NCBI RefSeq assembly: GCF_002001085.1
Contig: NZ_MUNU01000015.1
Location: 62,001-126,000 of the forward strand
From: Rhodanobacter sp. B05
GTDB taxonomy: Bacteria; Pseudomonadota; Gammaproteobacteria; Xanthomonadales; Rhodanobacteraceae
DNA length: 64,000 nt
Direction of reading: 5' to 3'
Shown: piece after piece, positions 1 to 10,514 of the stretch
Layout: each line of letters starts with the position of its first letter
How positions within the stretch are numbered: the first letter of the stretch is position 1
Position numbers and translations under genes: made by a program
Notes under the pieces: generated by a model
What the model was told of the DNA's origin: nothing
Database searches by the model: none
The model's input: the letters and a program-made list of their open reading frames with translations, nothing else

Positions 1-1071
<1,071 letters not shown>

Positions 1072-1082
1072 ATGAAGAATTT

Positions 1083-1196
1083 CCTTCTCCCCTTGGGAGA
1101 AGGTGCCCGAAGGGCGGATGAGGGTACGGGCGGAGCGTGATATCGCGGCCCGCCCCCGAACCCTCACCCCAACCCCTCTCCCGGTGGGAGAGGGGC
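1083..1196. repeat. REP-like inverted palindromic repeat between sufB and sufC
   Basis: Two copies of a GC-rich palindromic unit face each other. The left unit contains CTTCTCCCCTTGGGAGAAG and the right unit CCTCTCCCGGTGGGAGAGG, each a hairpin. They are joined by GATGAGGGT ... ACCCTCACC, which is itself an inverted repeat. This layout (two REP units as a BIME-like pair) is common between genes in Xanthomonadales. A related single unit lies at 3320-3355. It could stabilise or attenuate the suf mRNA; that is inference. Confidence 0.8.
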
Positions 1197-1214
1197 TAAA
1201 AATCAGGAACAGAA

Positions 1215-1975
<761 letters not shown>

Positions 1976-1979
<4 letters not shown>

Positions 1980-3283
1980 GCCAGCCGGCTTCGCTGCCGC
2001 TGGTGGAATCCCTGCTGGATGCGCCGCTGCCGCCCAGCGGTCTCGCCTGGCTGGACGTCGCGCGACAAGAAAACCTCGAGGCGTTCGCTACCAGCGGCCT
2101 GCCAGATACACGCGTGGAAGCATGGAAGTACACGGCGTTGCGCGCGCTTGGTCAGCGCCGTTTCGCCACACGCGACATGGCGGCGCCTGCCGTCGCGGTG
2201 GACGCGGCCAGCCTGGTCTTGCCCGGTGTCGACGGACCGCGCCTGGTGTTCGTCAACGGTGTGTTCCGGGCCGATCTGTCGCAGCTCGGGAACATGCCTG
2301 CAGGCCTGAGCTTGCAGCCGCTGTCACAGGCGCTCGCGGGCGATGCGGAGCCGCTGCGGTTTTCGCTTTCCAGGCACTATCGCGAGCCGGGCGATGCGTT
2401 TGCCCGGATCAATGCGGCGCGCGCACAGGATGGCGTGGTGTTGCGGGTGGCGGACCACGCGGAAATCGGGGAGCCGGTGCAGCTGGTCTTCGTTGCCGCG
2501 GCGGCGGGGCTGGATCTCGCCTGGCACGCACGCAACGTGATCGAACTGGGCCAGGGCGCCGGGCTGAACCTGGTCGAACATCACCTGGCCAGCGGCGAGC
2601 CGACCCAGCTGGCCACCCTGGTCAGCGACATCGAACTGCGCGAAGGCGCGCGACTGCAGTACACCGTGCTGCAGAACGCATCGGCCAGCACCCATCTGAT
2701 CCGGCGCACCGCGCTGCGTCTGCAGGCGCAAGCCCAGGCCACCTTGCATGTGCTGGAACTGGGCGGCGCGCTGGTGCGCCATGACCTCCAGGCCGAGCTG
2801 GTCGGCGACGGGGCGCAGTTGCATACCCGCGGCGTGTTCATGCCGCACGGTCGCCAGCACATCGACACCCAGCTGGCGATTCGCCACCAGGCACTGAACA
2901 CCACTTCCGAGTCGACCTGGCGCGGCGTCGCCAACGATCGCGCGCGTGGCGTGTTCCGCGGTGCGATCGTGGTCGCGCCAGGTGCCGACGGCAGCGATGC
3001 CAGCCTCAGCAACAAGAACCTGCTGCTGTCGCCGGGTGCCGAGATCGACACCAAGCCTGAGCTTGAAATCTATGCCGACGAAGTGAAGGCCGCCCACGGA
3101 GCCACCGTCGGCCAGCTCGACGAGCGTTCGCTGTTCTATCTGCGCTCGCGCGGCATCCCGCTGGCCGAAGCTCGCGCCTTGCTCACGGCGGCATTCTGTC
3201 GCGCCGTGCTGGCTGATCTGCCCAATGAAGCCTTGCGTGATCACCTGTCCACCCTGCTGGTCAACCAATTGCCCGACACCTGA
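1976..3283 (+). CDS. sufD: Fe-S cluster assembly protein SufD
   Basis: A 435-residue SufBD-family protein, the partner of SufB in the SufBC2D scaffold; it helps bring in iron and has no ATPase motif. The sequence ends with the family-typical block around GATVGQLDERSLFYLRSRGI and the helical tail that contacts SufC. The N-terminal half is variable, as usual for SufD. The start overlaps sufC in an ATGA. The 133 bp before sufS carry a single REP-like palindrome. Confidence 0.96.
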
Positions 3284-3319
3284 TCCACGTAGCCAAAGAG
3301 CACATCGAAACCCGGAAAA

Positions 3320-3355
3320 CCCTCTCCCCTGCGGGGAGAGGGCAGGGTGAGGGGC
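3320..3355. repeat. REP-like palindrome between sufD and sufS
   Basis: CCCTCTCCCC-TGC-GGGGAGAGGG forms a near-perfect hairpin and is followed by CAGGGTGAGGGG. It matches the units of the inverted pair at 1083-1196 in both core and flank. It is a dispersed intergenic repeat and not a rho-independent terminator, because no T-run follows. Confidence 0.75.
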
Positions 3356-3416
3356 CACGCCGACGCACAGCCCTATCGAAACGCGAACTGCACCACATCA
3401 ACCCGACCACACCACC

Positions 3417-4661
3417 ATGACCTCAGCCACCAGCATGCCCGCCACCTTCGACGTCCAGCGCGTCCGCGCGGATTTCCCGCTGCTCGCGCGCAGCGTGCAC
3501 GGCAAGCCGCTGGTGTACCTGGACAATGCCAACACCAGCCAGAAGCCGCTGGCGGTGATCGAGGCGATGAACACGCATTACCGCGAACACAACGCGAACG
3601 TGTCGCGCGCCGTGCACCAGCTCGGCGAGGAGGCTACGGCCGCGTATGAAGGCACGCGCGACAAGCTGGCGCGTTTCATCAACGCGCCGTCGCGCAACGA
3701 GTTGATCCTCACCTCGGGCACCACCCAGGCCACCAACCTGGTGGCCTACAGCTATGCCTTGCCGCGGCTGAAGCCCGGCGATGCGATCCTGACCACGGTG
3801 ATGGAGCACCACGCCAACATCGTGCCGTGGCAGCTGGTGGCCGCGCGCGGCGGAGCCACGGTGAAGGCCGCGCCGATCAGCGAGCGCGGCGAGTTGATCG
3901 TCGAAAAATACCTCGACATGCTGACGCCGGAAGTGAAGCTGGCCTGCGTCACCCATGTCTCCAATGTGCTCGGCACCGTCAACCCGGTGCGCGAAATCGC
4001 GAAGGAGTGCCGCAGGCGTGGTATTCCGCTGCTGGTGGACGGCTCGCAGGCCGTGCCGCACCGGCCAGTCGACGTGCAGGCGCTGGGTTGCGATTTCTAC
4101 GCGTTCACCGGCCACAAGATGCTGGCGCCGACCGGCACCGGCGCGCTGTGGGCCCGGCGCGAGCACCTTGAGGCGATGCCGCCGTTCTTCGGCGGTGGCG
4201 AGATGATCCGCGAGGTGCGTTTCAGCGGCACCACGTTCGCGGCGCCACCGCACAAGTTCGAGGCCGGCACGCCGAATATCGCCGGTTTCGTGGGCATGGC
4301 GGCGGCGATCGACTATTACCAGTCGCTGGGTTTCGAGGCGATCCATGCGTGGGAGCAGCAACTGCTGGCGTATGCCACCGAACGCCTGCGCGAGATCCCC
4401 GGCTTGCGCATCGTCGGCGAGGCGGCCGAGAAGGAGCCGGTGATCTCGTTCCTGATCGACGGCGCGCAGGCGACCGACCTGGCGACCCTGCTCGACCTGG
4501 AAGGCGTTGCCGTGCGCTCTGGTCACCACTGCGCGCACCCGTTGATGCAGTTCTACGGCGTGCCTTCCACGCTGCGCGCCTCGCTGGCGTTCTACAACAC
4601 GCGCGAGGAAATCGACGCGTTCATCGCCGCCCTGCTCAAGGTACGCCAGCTGCTGCGCTGA
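3417..4661 (+). CDS. sufS: Cysteine desulfurase SufS
   Basis: A 414-residue PLP enzyme (class V aminotransferase fold) that takes sulfur from L-cysteine as an enzyme persulfide and passes it on for Fe-S assembly. The PLP lysine is K234 in FTGHKMLAPTG and the catalytic cysteine is C372 in RSGHHCAHPLM, which places it in the group II (SufS/CsdA) class. It is the last suf gene seen here; no sufE-like gene follows, so the sulfur acceptor must be encoded elsewhere or upstream. The ATG at 3417 gives a normal length; an internal ATG at 3435 is possible. Confidence 0.97.
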   Translation: MTSATSMPATFDVQRVRADFPLLARSVHGKPLVYLDNANTSQKPLAVIEAMNTHYREHNANVSRAVHQLGEEATAAYEGTRDKLARFINAPSRNELILTSGTTQATNLVAYSYALPRLKPGDAILTTVMEHHANIVPWQLVAARGGATVKAAPISERGELIVEKYLDMLTPEVKLACVTHVSNVLGTVNPVREIAKECRRRGIPLLVDGSQAVPHRPVDVQALGCDFYAFTGHKMLAPTGTGALWARREHLEAMPPFFGGGEMIREVRFSGTTFAAPPHKFEAGTPNIAGFVGMAAAIDYYQSLGFEAIHAWEQQLLAYATERLREIPGLRIVGEAAEKEPVISFLIDGAQATDLATLLDLEGVAVRSGHHCAHPLMQFYGVPSTLRASLAFYNTREEIDAFIAALLKVRQLLR

Positions 4662-4739
4662 GCCGGCATCGACCGATCGCGGGGTTCCTGCGGCCACGGC
4701 GGGGCATTATGCTGGCCGGAATCCCCATCGATCATCCCC

Positions 4740-5654
4740 ATGTTCGCGACGTTTCCCTCGTTCATTCGCGTGCCGCTGGCGCTGCTGGCGCTCACGCTCA
4801 ACATCCTGCTGCACGTCACGTGCATTTTCGTGTTCACCCTGTTCAAGCTGGTACTCCCGATTCGTTCGATCCGGCACGCCTGTTCGCGGGTGCTGGTGGC
4901 GATCGCTGAAAGCTGGATCGGCGTCAACAATCTGCTGTTCGAGCTGTTCACCCGTATCCGCTGGCAGGTCGAGGGTCTGGAAGGCCTGCGCCGGGATGGC
5001 AGCTACCTGGTGCTGTGCAACCACCAGAGCTGGGTGGACATCCCGGTGCTGCAGAAAATCTTCAACCGGCGCATTCCGTTCCTGCGTTTCTTCCTCAAGC
5101 AGCAACTGATCTGGGTGCCGTTGCTGGGGCCGGCGTGGTGGGCGCTGGATTTCCCGTTCATGAAGCGCTATTCGCGGCAGACCCTGCTGCGTCATCCGGA
5201 GTTGCAGGGCAAGGATCGCGAGGCGACCCGGCGCGCCTGCGAAAAATTCCGGCACATGCCGGTCTCGGTGATGAACTTTGCCGAGGGCACGCGCTTCACC
5301 CAAGCCAAGCATGATGCGCAGTCCTCGCCGTTCCGTCATCTGCTGCGACCCAAGGCCGGCGGCGTGGCCTTCGTGCTCGACGCCATGGGCGAGGCGCTGC
5401 ACGCCATCCTCGATGTCACCATCGTCTACCCCGAAGGGCCTTGCACGCTGATGGACCTGATCGCCGGGCGCGTGCACGACATCCGCGTGCACGTGCGCGA
5501 ACGTCCGATCGATGCCGGGCTGATCGGCAGCTACGACGAGGACACCGCGTTCCGCGGCCGGGTCAAGGCGTGGATGAATACCTTGTGGCGCGACAAGGAC
5601 GCCCAGGCGGCGCGCATGCAGCTGACCGTCGACACCACGAACGCAGGAGACTGA
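4740..5654 (+). CDS. 1-acyl-sn-glycerol-3-phosphate acyltransferase family protein (YihG-like)
   Basis: A 304-residue membrane-associated acyltransferase of the PlsC superfamily. A hydrophobic segment at residues 10-40 anchors it to the inner membrane. Motif I NHQSWVD (94-100) holds the HX4D catalytic pair, and motif III FAEGTRF (180-186) binds the phosphate of the acceptor. Length and the LCNHQSWVD ... FAEGTRFT spacing are closer to the YihG subgroup than to PlsC itself. It would acylate a lysophospholipid, but the acceptor is not shown by sequence. It ends one base before the panE-like gene and probably shares its transcript. Confidence 0.88.
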   Translation: MFATFPSFIRVPLALLALTLNILLHVTCIFVFTLFKLVLPIRSIRHACSRVLVAIAESWIGVNNLLFELFTRIRWQVEGLEGLRRDGSYLVLCNHQSWVDIPVLQKIFNRRIPFLRFFLKQQLIWVPLLGPAWWALDFPFMKRYSRQTLLRHPELQGKDREATRRACEKFRHMPVSVMNFAEGTRFTQAKHDAQSSPFRHLLRPKAGGVAFVLDAMGEALHAILDVTIVYPEGPCTLMDLIAGRVHDIRVHVRERPIDAGLIGSYDEDTAFRGRVKAWMNTLWRDKDAQAARMQLTVDTTNAGD

Positions 5655-5655
5655 G

Positions 5656-6585
5656 ATGCGCATTCTGATGGTGGGTGCCGGCGCCACCGGCGGCTATTTC
5701 GGCGGGCGCCTGCTGCAGCACGGGCGCGATGTGACCTTCCTGGTGCGCGAAAAACGCGCGCAACAACTGGCCCGACATGGTCTGGTCATCCGCAGCACTA
5801 CCGGCGACGCCGACCTGAGCGCACCGTCGACCCTGCTGGCCAGCGAGCTGCGCGAGCCGTTCGACCTGATCGTGCTCAGCTGCAAGGCCTACGGGCTGGA
5901 GCAGGCGATCCGCGATATTGCGCCGGCAGTCGGAGCGCATACGGCGATCCTGCCGCTGCTCAACGGCATGCGGCAACTGGATCTGCTGGACGAGGCATTC
6001 GGCGCGCAGCATGTGCTGGGCGGCCAGTGCGTGATTTCCGCCACGCTCGATGCGCGCGGCGTGGTGCAGCACTTGAACCAGTTGCACAGCATCACCTTTG
6101 GCGAGCGCGACGGCAGCGCGTCGCCGCGGATGCAGGCGATCACCGAGGCTTTCGCCGACGCGGGCTTCGATTCGCGGCCCAGCCACACCGTCGTGCAGGA
6201 CATGTGGGACAAGTGGGTGTTCCTCGCCACGCTGGCCGGCATCACCTGCCTGCTGCGTGGCTCGATCGGCGAGATCGTCGCCGCAGGCGGGCGCGAGGCG
6301 GCGCTCGCCCTGCTGGAGGAATGTCATGCGGCGGCAGCTGCGGCCGGTCACGCGCCGGCCGAGCGCGTCTTGCAGCGCGCCCGCGCCATGCTCACCGAGG
6401 CCGGTTCACCGCTGGCCGCATCGATGCTGCGTGATCTGCAGCAAGGTCACCCGACCGAGGCCGATCATGTGATCGGCGACATGCTGGCGCGTGCGGACCC
6501 CACGCATGCCGCCGGCTCGCTGCTGTCGATCGCCTACGCACACCTGAAAATCCACGAGGCCGGCCGGGTGGCGAGACAGGCCTGA
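5656..6585 (+). CDS. panE: 2-dehydropantoate 2-reductase (ketopantoate reductase family)
   Basis: A 309-residue NADPH-dependent reductase of the ApbA/PanE family, which reduces ketopantoate to pantoate for coenzyme A synthesis. The N-terminal dinucleotide-binding loop is GAGATGG (7-13). N103 (in LLNG) and K186 (in DMWDKW) correspond by position to the substrate asparagine and catalytic lysine of the E. coli enzyme. The AGGAGA ribosome site sits just before the ATG. Genomes often carry several paralogues, so the precise substrate is less certain than the family. Confidence 0.88.
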   Translation: MRILMVGAGATGGYFGGRLLQHGRDVTFLVREKRAQQLARHGLVIRSTTGDADLSAPSTLLASELREPFDLIVLSCKAYGLEQAIRDIAPAVGAHTAILPLLNGMRQLDLLDEAFGAQHVLGGQCVISATLDARGVVQHLNQLHSITFGERDGSASPRMQAITEAFADAGFDSRPSHTVVQDMWDKWVFLATLAGITCLLRGSIGEIVAAGGREAALALLEECHAAAAAAGHAPAERVLQRARAMLTEAGSPLAASMLRDLQQGHPTEADHVIGDMLARADPTHAAGSLLSIAYAHLKIHEAGRVARQA

Positions 6586-6655
6586 GCCGCGCGCCATCGC
6601 CCTCTGCCTGCCGCAGGTCATGTCAGGCGCGACGGAACCGTCTTATCATTCGCCG

Positions 6656-7204
6656 ATGAACAGCCCATCCGCAGCCCTCGTCTTTCGCGCCGCCACCCTC
6701 GGCGACATCCCGGCCCTGGTCGACCTGGTGACCTCCGCGTATCGCGGCGATTCCAGCCGCCAGGGCTGGACCACCGAAGCCGACATCCTCGACGGCAATC
6801 GCATCGATCCGGAAGTGCTGCGCCAGGACATCGAACGCCCACGCAGCCGCGTTCTCATCGCCGAACGCGAAGGCCAGTGGCTGGCCTGTGCGCACATCTG
6901 CGAACAGGATGGCGGCGGATATTTCGGCATGTTCAGCGTGCGCCCGGATCGGCAGGGCGGCGGTCTGGGCAGGGCCGTGCTGAGCGAAGCCGAACGCATC
7001 GTGCGCGACGAATGGAAACTGCCGGTGATGCGCATGACGGTGATCGTGCAACGCGAGGAACTGATCGCCTGGTACGAGCGCCGCGGCTACCGGCGCACCG
7101 GCGAGTACAAGCCGTTCCCCTATGGCGACGAGCGCTTCGGCATTCCCCGTCGCGACGACCTGCGCTTCGAGATGCTGGTCAAGGATCTGGGAGCCTGCTC
7201 ATGA
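6656..7204 (+). CDS. GNAT family N-acetyltransferase
   Basis: A 182-residue single-domain acetyltransferase. The acetyl-CoA loop is visible as VRPDRQGGGLGRAVL, followed by the helix SEAERIVRDEW and the C-terminal motif ERRGYRRTGEYKPFPYG. The substrate is unknown. I chose the ATG at 6656 because the upstream in-frame codons lie in non-conserved sequence. It is followed by a small Rieske protein, and the same two-gene order recurs in decayed form at 9214-9685, so the two genes appear to travel together. Confidence 0.85.
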   Translation: MNSPSAALVFRAATLGDIPALVDLVTSAYRGDSSRQGWTTEADILDGNRIDPEVLRQDIERPRSRVLIAEREGQWLACAHICEQDGGGYFGMFSVRPDRQGGGLGRAVLSEAERIVRDEWKLPVMRMTVIVQREELIAWYERRGYRRTGEYKPFPYGDERFGIPRRDDLRFEMLVKDLGACS

Positions 7205-7364
7205 TCTCCAGGCACCACGCGCCGGGTCTGTTTGCACGCATGACTGCGTCATCATTCCGTCGTGTACCGACATACACTCCCTCGATCTTCCTTGCCTTGC
7301 GCGCAAACACCTCCCGGCGCGGGGCACTCGGAGGCCATGAACAGGCTCCAGCCGGGGCGGCGGC

Positions 7365-7679
7365 ATGAACGACTGGGTGAAAGTCGGCACACGCAGCGAC
7401 TTCCTGCCGGGCGAGTTCAAGGTGGTGTGGGACGGCGACACTCCGATCGCGGTCTACAACATCGACGGTGCGCTGTATGCGGTGGAGGACACCTGCACGC
7501 ATGACGGCGGCGACCTGGCCGGTGGCGAGGTGTTCGGTTTCGAGGTGGAATGTCCGCGGCATGGTGCGCGCTTCGACTTGCGCACGGGGGCGGTGACGAA
7601 GCCGCCGGCTTACGAACCGATCGCGAGTTTTCCGGTGCGCGAGGAGGATGGGGCGATCTGGACGCGGGATGATCGGTAA
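7365..7679 (+). CDS. Small Rieske [2Fe-2S] ferredoxin-like protein
   Basis: A 104-residue soluble Rieske protein of the NirD/biphenyl-dioxygenase ferredoxin type, an electron carrier. The cluster ligands are C44-x-H46 (CTH) and C63-x2-H66 (CPRH). There is no signal peptide or membrane anchor, so it should be cytosolic. Residues 77-84 (AVTKPPAY) are typical of the family end. No partner reductase or oxygenase is nearby. The 160 bp after the GNAT gene hold no other gene. Confidence 0.9.
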   Translation: MNDWVKVGTRSDFLPGEFKVVWDGDTPIAVYNIDGALYAVEDTCTHDGGDLAGGEVFGFEVECPRHGARFDLRTGAVTKPPAYEPIASFPVREEDGAIWTRDDR

Positions 7680-7721
7680 GAGCGTGTACTCAGATGTCTG
7701 CACATCAATTAGGGGCGCAAC

Positions 7722-8195
7722 TTGATTAAGAAATGCGAAGTTCTTACACGGTTGCACATCTTGTTTGCTTGCGTTGCTGTACTAACCGGATGCGCCACCA
7801 CCCGGGAGTTTAAGTCGCCACAGCCGCCCGGGCACGGCCGAGCTGTGCTTTACGTCATTCGAGATCACTTCCCTCCATTCAGACGAGAAGCGCAGCTGAT
7901 AGTGAACGGAACACAGCTTGCAACAATGGCTGATGATGACTATGTGGAAGTAAATGCACCCGTTGGCATCGACGATATCTTGATAACCATCAACGGTGAT
8001 AAGCCCTTTGACTTCAAGCTTCCGGTCGGACAAGGGACAATGTATGTGGTCTTGTCCGGGTCTGGATCTTGGCGCCCGCTTGTTTTCGGGCCTCCCATGA
8101 GCGTGATTGAACTCACCCGACATGTGCAGGCGGTGGTTGTCAGCAAGTCGCAAGCGCAAGCCATAGGGAAGCGCATTCACAAGCCAATCAGTTGA
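7722..8195 (+). CDS. Small outer-membrane lipoprotein of unknown function (DUF2846-like)
   Basis: A 157-residue protein with a short positive N-terminus, a hydrophobic core and a lipobox VLTGC near residue 24, so it is a predicted lipoprotein. The mature part (AVLYVIRDHFPPFRREAQLIVNG and so on) resembles the small beta-rich DUF2846-type lipoproteins that carry a surface or cell-size related annotation; this is family resemblance only. I chose the TTG at 7722 because AGGGGC lies about seven bases upstream. Base composition is clearly more AT-rich than the neighbours, which suggests recent transfer. Confidence 0.65.
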   Translation: MIKKCEVLTRLHILFACVAVLTGCATTREFKSPQPPGHGRAVLYVIRDHFPPFRREAQLIVNGTQLATMADDDYVEVNAPVGIDDILITINGDKPFDFKLPVGQGTMYVVLSGSGSWRPLVFGPPMSVIELTRHVQAVVVSKSQAQAIGKRIHKPIS

Positions 8196-8505
8196 GGAAG
8201 GTTCCTCCGAAGCCTTGCGTACTCATTCGGAAAATTTCCGCAAGTACGGCGTGTGGACTTCATGCCTGGTTACACATTCCAAGTCATGAGTTTGCTTCTT
8301 GCGACTTCAGAAGCTCGAAGGGTGCGCAGAATTTTTGTGCGATCCGGATGGGGTTCCACCATGCCGGCACACACACGCCCTTGAAAGATCTGCAGGCTGG
8401 ACAGTCGCGCCGACCGACAGACATGGGTCGATGGCAGTCATTCTTGGCGAGGAAGTGGGCAGGGATATTTCTAGCCACGAAATATGTTGTTGCACTTTGC
8501 TTTGC
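8196..8505. other. Intergenic stretch without a recognisable gene
   Basis: About 310 bases between the lipoprotein and the convergent histidine phosphatase. Composition is AT-richer than average, like the lipoprotein. The open frames present have no recognisable domain, no good ribosome site and no family-like composition. No strong terminator is visible. Confidence 0.5.
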
Positions 8506-9120
8506 TCAGGGGCGTATGCCGGGGCATTCGGCCGACTGATGGTTCAGTCCTTCAGCCTCCTTCTCGAAACGGACCGAAACCGGCTTGCCGTTCTGCCACT
8601 TGACGCGCAGGACGTAGAGCGAGTCGTAGTCGTCGTCGGCCCAGTGCGGTACCTGCTGTGCCTTGCCCCCGACAGTTGAAACCAGCTGTTGCACCGCCTG
8701 CTGCGCCAGGTTGTGTTCCCACGCCACATAGATCGTCGCTGAACTGTAGGCGGGCTTGAGCAGGTCATGTTCGAGCTGCCTGATCTGGGTGAGTCCGAAT
8801 GCCGTGTTGACCGGCAGGCCCAGGCGGATCGCGGTCGGCTCGATGGTGGCCAGCGGGCGGACGTAGTTGTATTCGACGCCCTTGTCCTTCGCCATGGATC
8901 CCGGATCGGGCGCATAGATCGCGGTGGGTGTGCCGAACTTCGCCTGCAACACTTGCGGCAGCGCCAGTGCGCGGTTGAGGCCCTGGCAGTCGAGCTGGCC
9001 CAGGCCCAGCGGCGGTTTTTCGCCGTGGCGCAGGAACACGATGGTCTGCTCGGCGTGGGCGCTGGCGATGCCGGCGGTGAGCGCCAATGCGGCGGACAGT
9101 GCAGCAAGCAACCTGGTCAT
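8506..9120 (-). CDS. Periplasmic histidine phosphatase family protein
   Basis: A 204-residue protein with a signal peptide (residues 1-23, ending AHA) and the branch-1 histidine phosphatase motif RHG (31-33), whose histidine forms the phospho-enzyme. The second catalytic block is WEH (134-136). The short length and export signal match the exported phosphoglycerate-mutase-like proteins of unknown substrate seen in proteobacteria, and not glycolytic GpmA. It stands alone, in opposite orientation to its neighbours. Confidence 0.82.
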   Translation of the reverse strand: MTRLLAALSAALALTAGIASAHAEQTIVFLRHGEKPPLGLGQLDCQGLNRALALPQVLQAKFGTPTAIYAPDPGSMAKDKGVEYNYVRPLATIEPTAIRLGLPVNTAFGLTQIRQLEHDLLKPAYSSATIYVAWEHNLAQQAVQQLVSTVGGKAQQVPHWADDDYDSLYVLRVKWQNGKPVSVRFEKEAEGLNHQSAECPGIRP

Positions 9121-9213
9121 GTCGGCTCCTGGCGTACATCGTGGATTCGACGCGAGTGTATCGCCCGCGACGATCGCCGGCGGGCTTTTGCTGCCGTCGC
9201 CGACATGCTGCCG

Positions 9214-9485
9214 ATGACTGACCCATTAGCCCACCTCGCATTTCGCTCGGCTGGCGCCGCCGATGTCCTCGCCATCGTCGCGTGCCAACGCAGCGGGTGC
9301 TCATGGCTGAACGCGACGGCCGGCTCAAGGCCACTCGCCATATCGAGCGCCGCGGGAAAGCCGGTTACTTAGGCATGTTCGCTGTCGACCCCGGCGAGCA
9401 GGGCCGCGGTATCGGCGAGCAGGTGCTGGCCGAAGCCGAGCGCATTGCCCGCGACGAATGGCGGTGCCGCGCAATCAACATGAGC
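9214..9485 (+). pseudogene. Decayed GNAT acetyltransferase (second copy of the gene at 6656)
   Basis: Translation from the ATG at 9214 gives LAHLAFRSAGAADVLAIV, matching the start of the intact GNAT at 6656. The frame then shifts near 9280, and the second frame gives RVLMAERDGRL, GYLGMFAVDPGEQGRGIGEQVL and AEAERIARDEW, matching the intact RVLIAEREGQW, GYFGMFSVRPDRQGGGLGRAVL and SEAERIVRDEW. About 45 codons of the intact protein are missing at the join, and the C-terminus is lost where Rieske-like sequence begins. An automatic caller may report a 106-residue hypothetical protein here; it is a broken copy. Confidence 0.82.
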
Positions 9486-9685
9486 AGTGGAGGACGCCTG
9501 CACCCACGACAGCAGCGACCTGGCTGGCGGCGAAGTGTTCGGCTTCGAGGACGAATGCCCGCGGCACGGGGACGCGCTTCGACTTGCGAACCGACGCGGT
9601 GACCAAACCGCCAGCCTACATACCGATCGCGAGCTTTCCGGCGCGCGAGGGGGATGGTGCGATCTGGACGCGCGACGATCGGTGA
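9486..9685 (+). pseudogene. Decayed Rieske protein (second copy of the gene at 7365)
   Basis: From 9487 one frame reads VEDACTHDSSDLAGGEVF and then GFEDECPRHGD, matching residues 41-67 of the intact Rieske protein, with both ligand pairs kept. A one-base shift near 9570 moves the rest, RFDLRTDAVTKPPAY and DGAIWTRDDR, into another frame. The first 40 codons are missing. Identity with 7365-7679 is high, so the duplication is not ancient. Confidence 0.85.
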
Positions 9686-9766
9686 GGAGGTCGCTGGATG
9701 GTGGCCGCAGGCAGGGATGCGTCGAACAGCGACCAGGTATCGATCGGCCGACCAGCGACGGCTACG

Positions 9767-10324
9767 TCATTCGCCGGTGGGCAACATGCGCCGCAGCACG
9801 CCGTCGTGCCGCAAAAAGTGATGGTACAGGGCTGCTGCAACATGGAGCGCGATCAGTGCCGCCAGTATCCACATCAGATAGATGTGGATGTCTCCCGCGG
9901 TCAACGCCCAATGCGCTCGCGGTGCGGCGATCGCCGGCAACGTGACGAGGCCGAACACGTCGACTGACAGCTTGTGCGCAGAGGCGGACGCCCAGCCGAG
10001 GAAGGGGCCGACCAGCAAGATGAAATAGAACGCGAGCTGCGTCACATGCGCGGCACGGCGCTCCCATGCGGGCGAACCCGGCATGTCCAGCGGCACGGGA
10101 TGGCGCAGCCGGTTGCCGAAACGAACGGCCATCAGGACGAGGATGAGAACCCCGAACGAAAAGTGCAGGTTAATCAGTGTGCTCGCTACGGTATGCGGGC
10201 CGATATCCGGCATCAGCAAGGCGATGCCGAACTGCAGCACGACCAGACCCGCGATCGACCAGTGCAGCCATTTGGCTGTCGACCCGTAACGCGGGGAGAC
10301 CGATGTTGTCGCCACACTGGACAT
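9767..10324 (-). CDS. Cytochrome b561 family protein
   Basis: A 185-residue inner-membrane di-heme cytochrome with four predicted helices. Candidate heme ligands are histidines in KWLHW, NLHFSFG, GDIHIYLMW and ALHVAAALYHHF, a pattern typical of bacterial b561 (CybB-like) proteins. The family moves electrons within the membrane and can act as a superoxide:ubiquinone oxidoreductase. I chose the ATG at 10324 over one 15 codons upstream because the family starts just before the first helix. A second b561 gene lies at 32883-33473. Confidence 0.85.
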   Translation of the reverse strand: MSSVATTSVSPRYGSTAKWLHWSIAGLVVLQFGIALLMPDIGPHTVASTLINLHFSFGVLILVLMAVRFGNRLRHPVPLDMPGSPAWERRAAHVTQLAFYFILLVGPFLGWASASAHKLSVDVFGLVTLPAIAAPRAHWALTAGDIHIYLMWILAALIALHVAAALYHHFLRHDGVLRRMLPTGE

Positions 10325-10514
10325 GGTTGGCAGCGTATATCGTTTGGGGTAGACAAGGGGAGTGCCCATTCAAGCGATCGGGCGGACCCGCGCTTTGCAT
10401 GGCGGTAGCTGATGTCATGAGGCACTGCTGATCAGCCGGGGGAGAAACATGGTTGCTGCATCCACGCGGCGGCCCAGGGGCTCGACGACAGCAGGCAGTC
10501 GGCTTGTCGCGCGC

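Noticed and set aside
8192-8539. Small plus-strand reading frame after the lipoprotein gene
   Set aside because: No family resemblance or convincing ribosome site, and its 3' part is antisense to the histidine phosphatase.
9282-9602. A 106-residue hypothetical protein
   Set aside because: It is a chimera of a GNAT fragment and out-of-frame Rieske sequence, part of the decayed duplicate.
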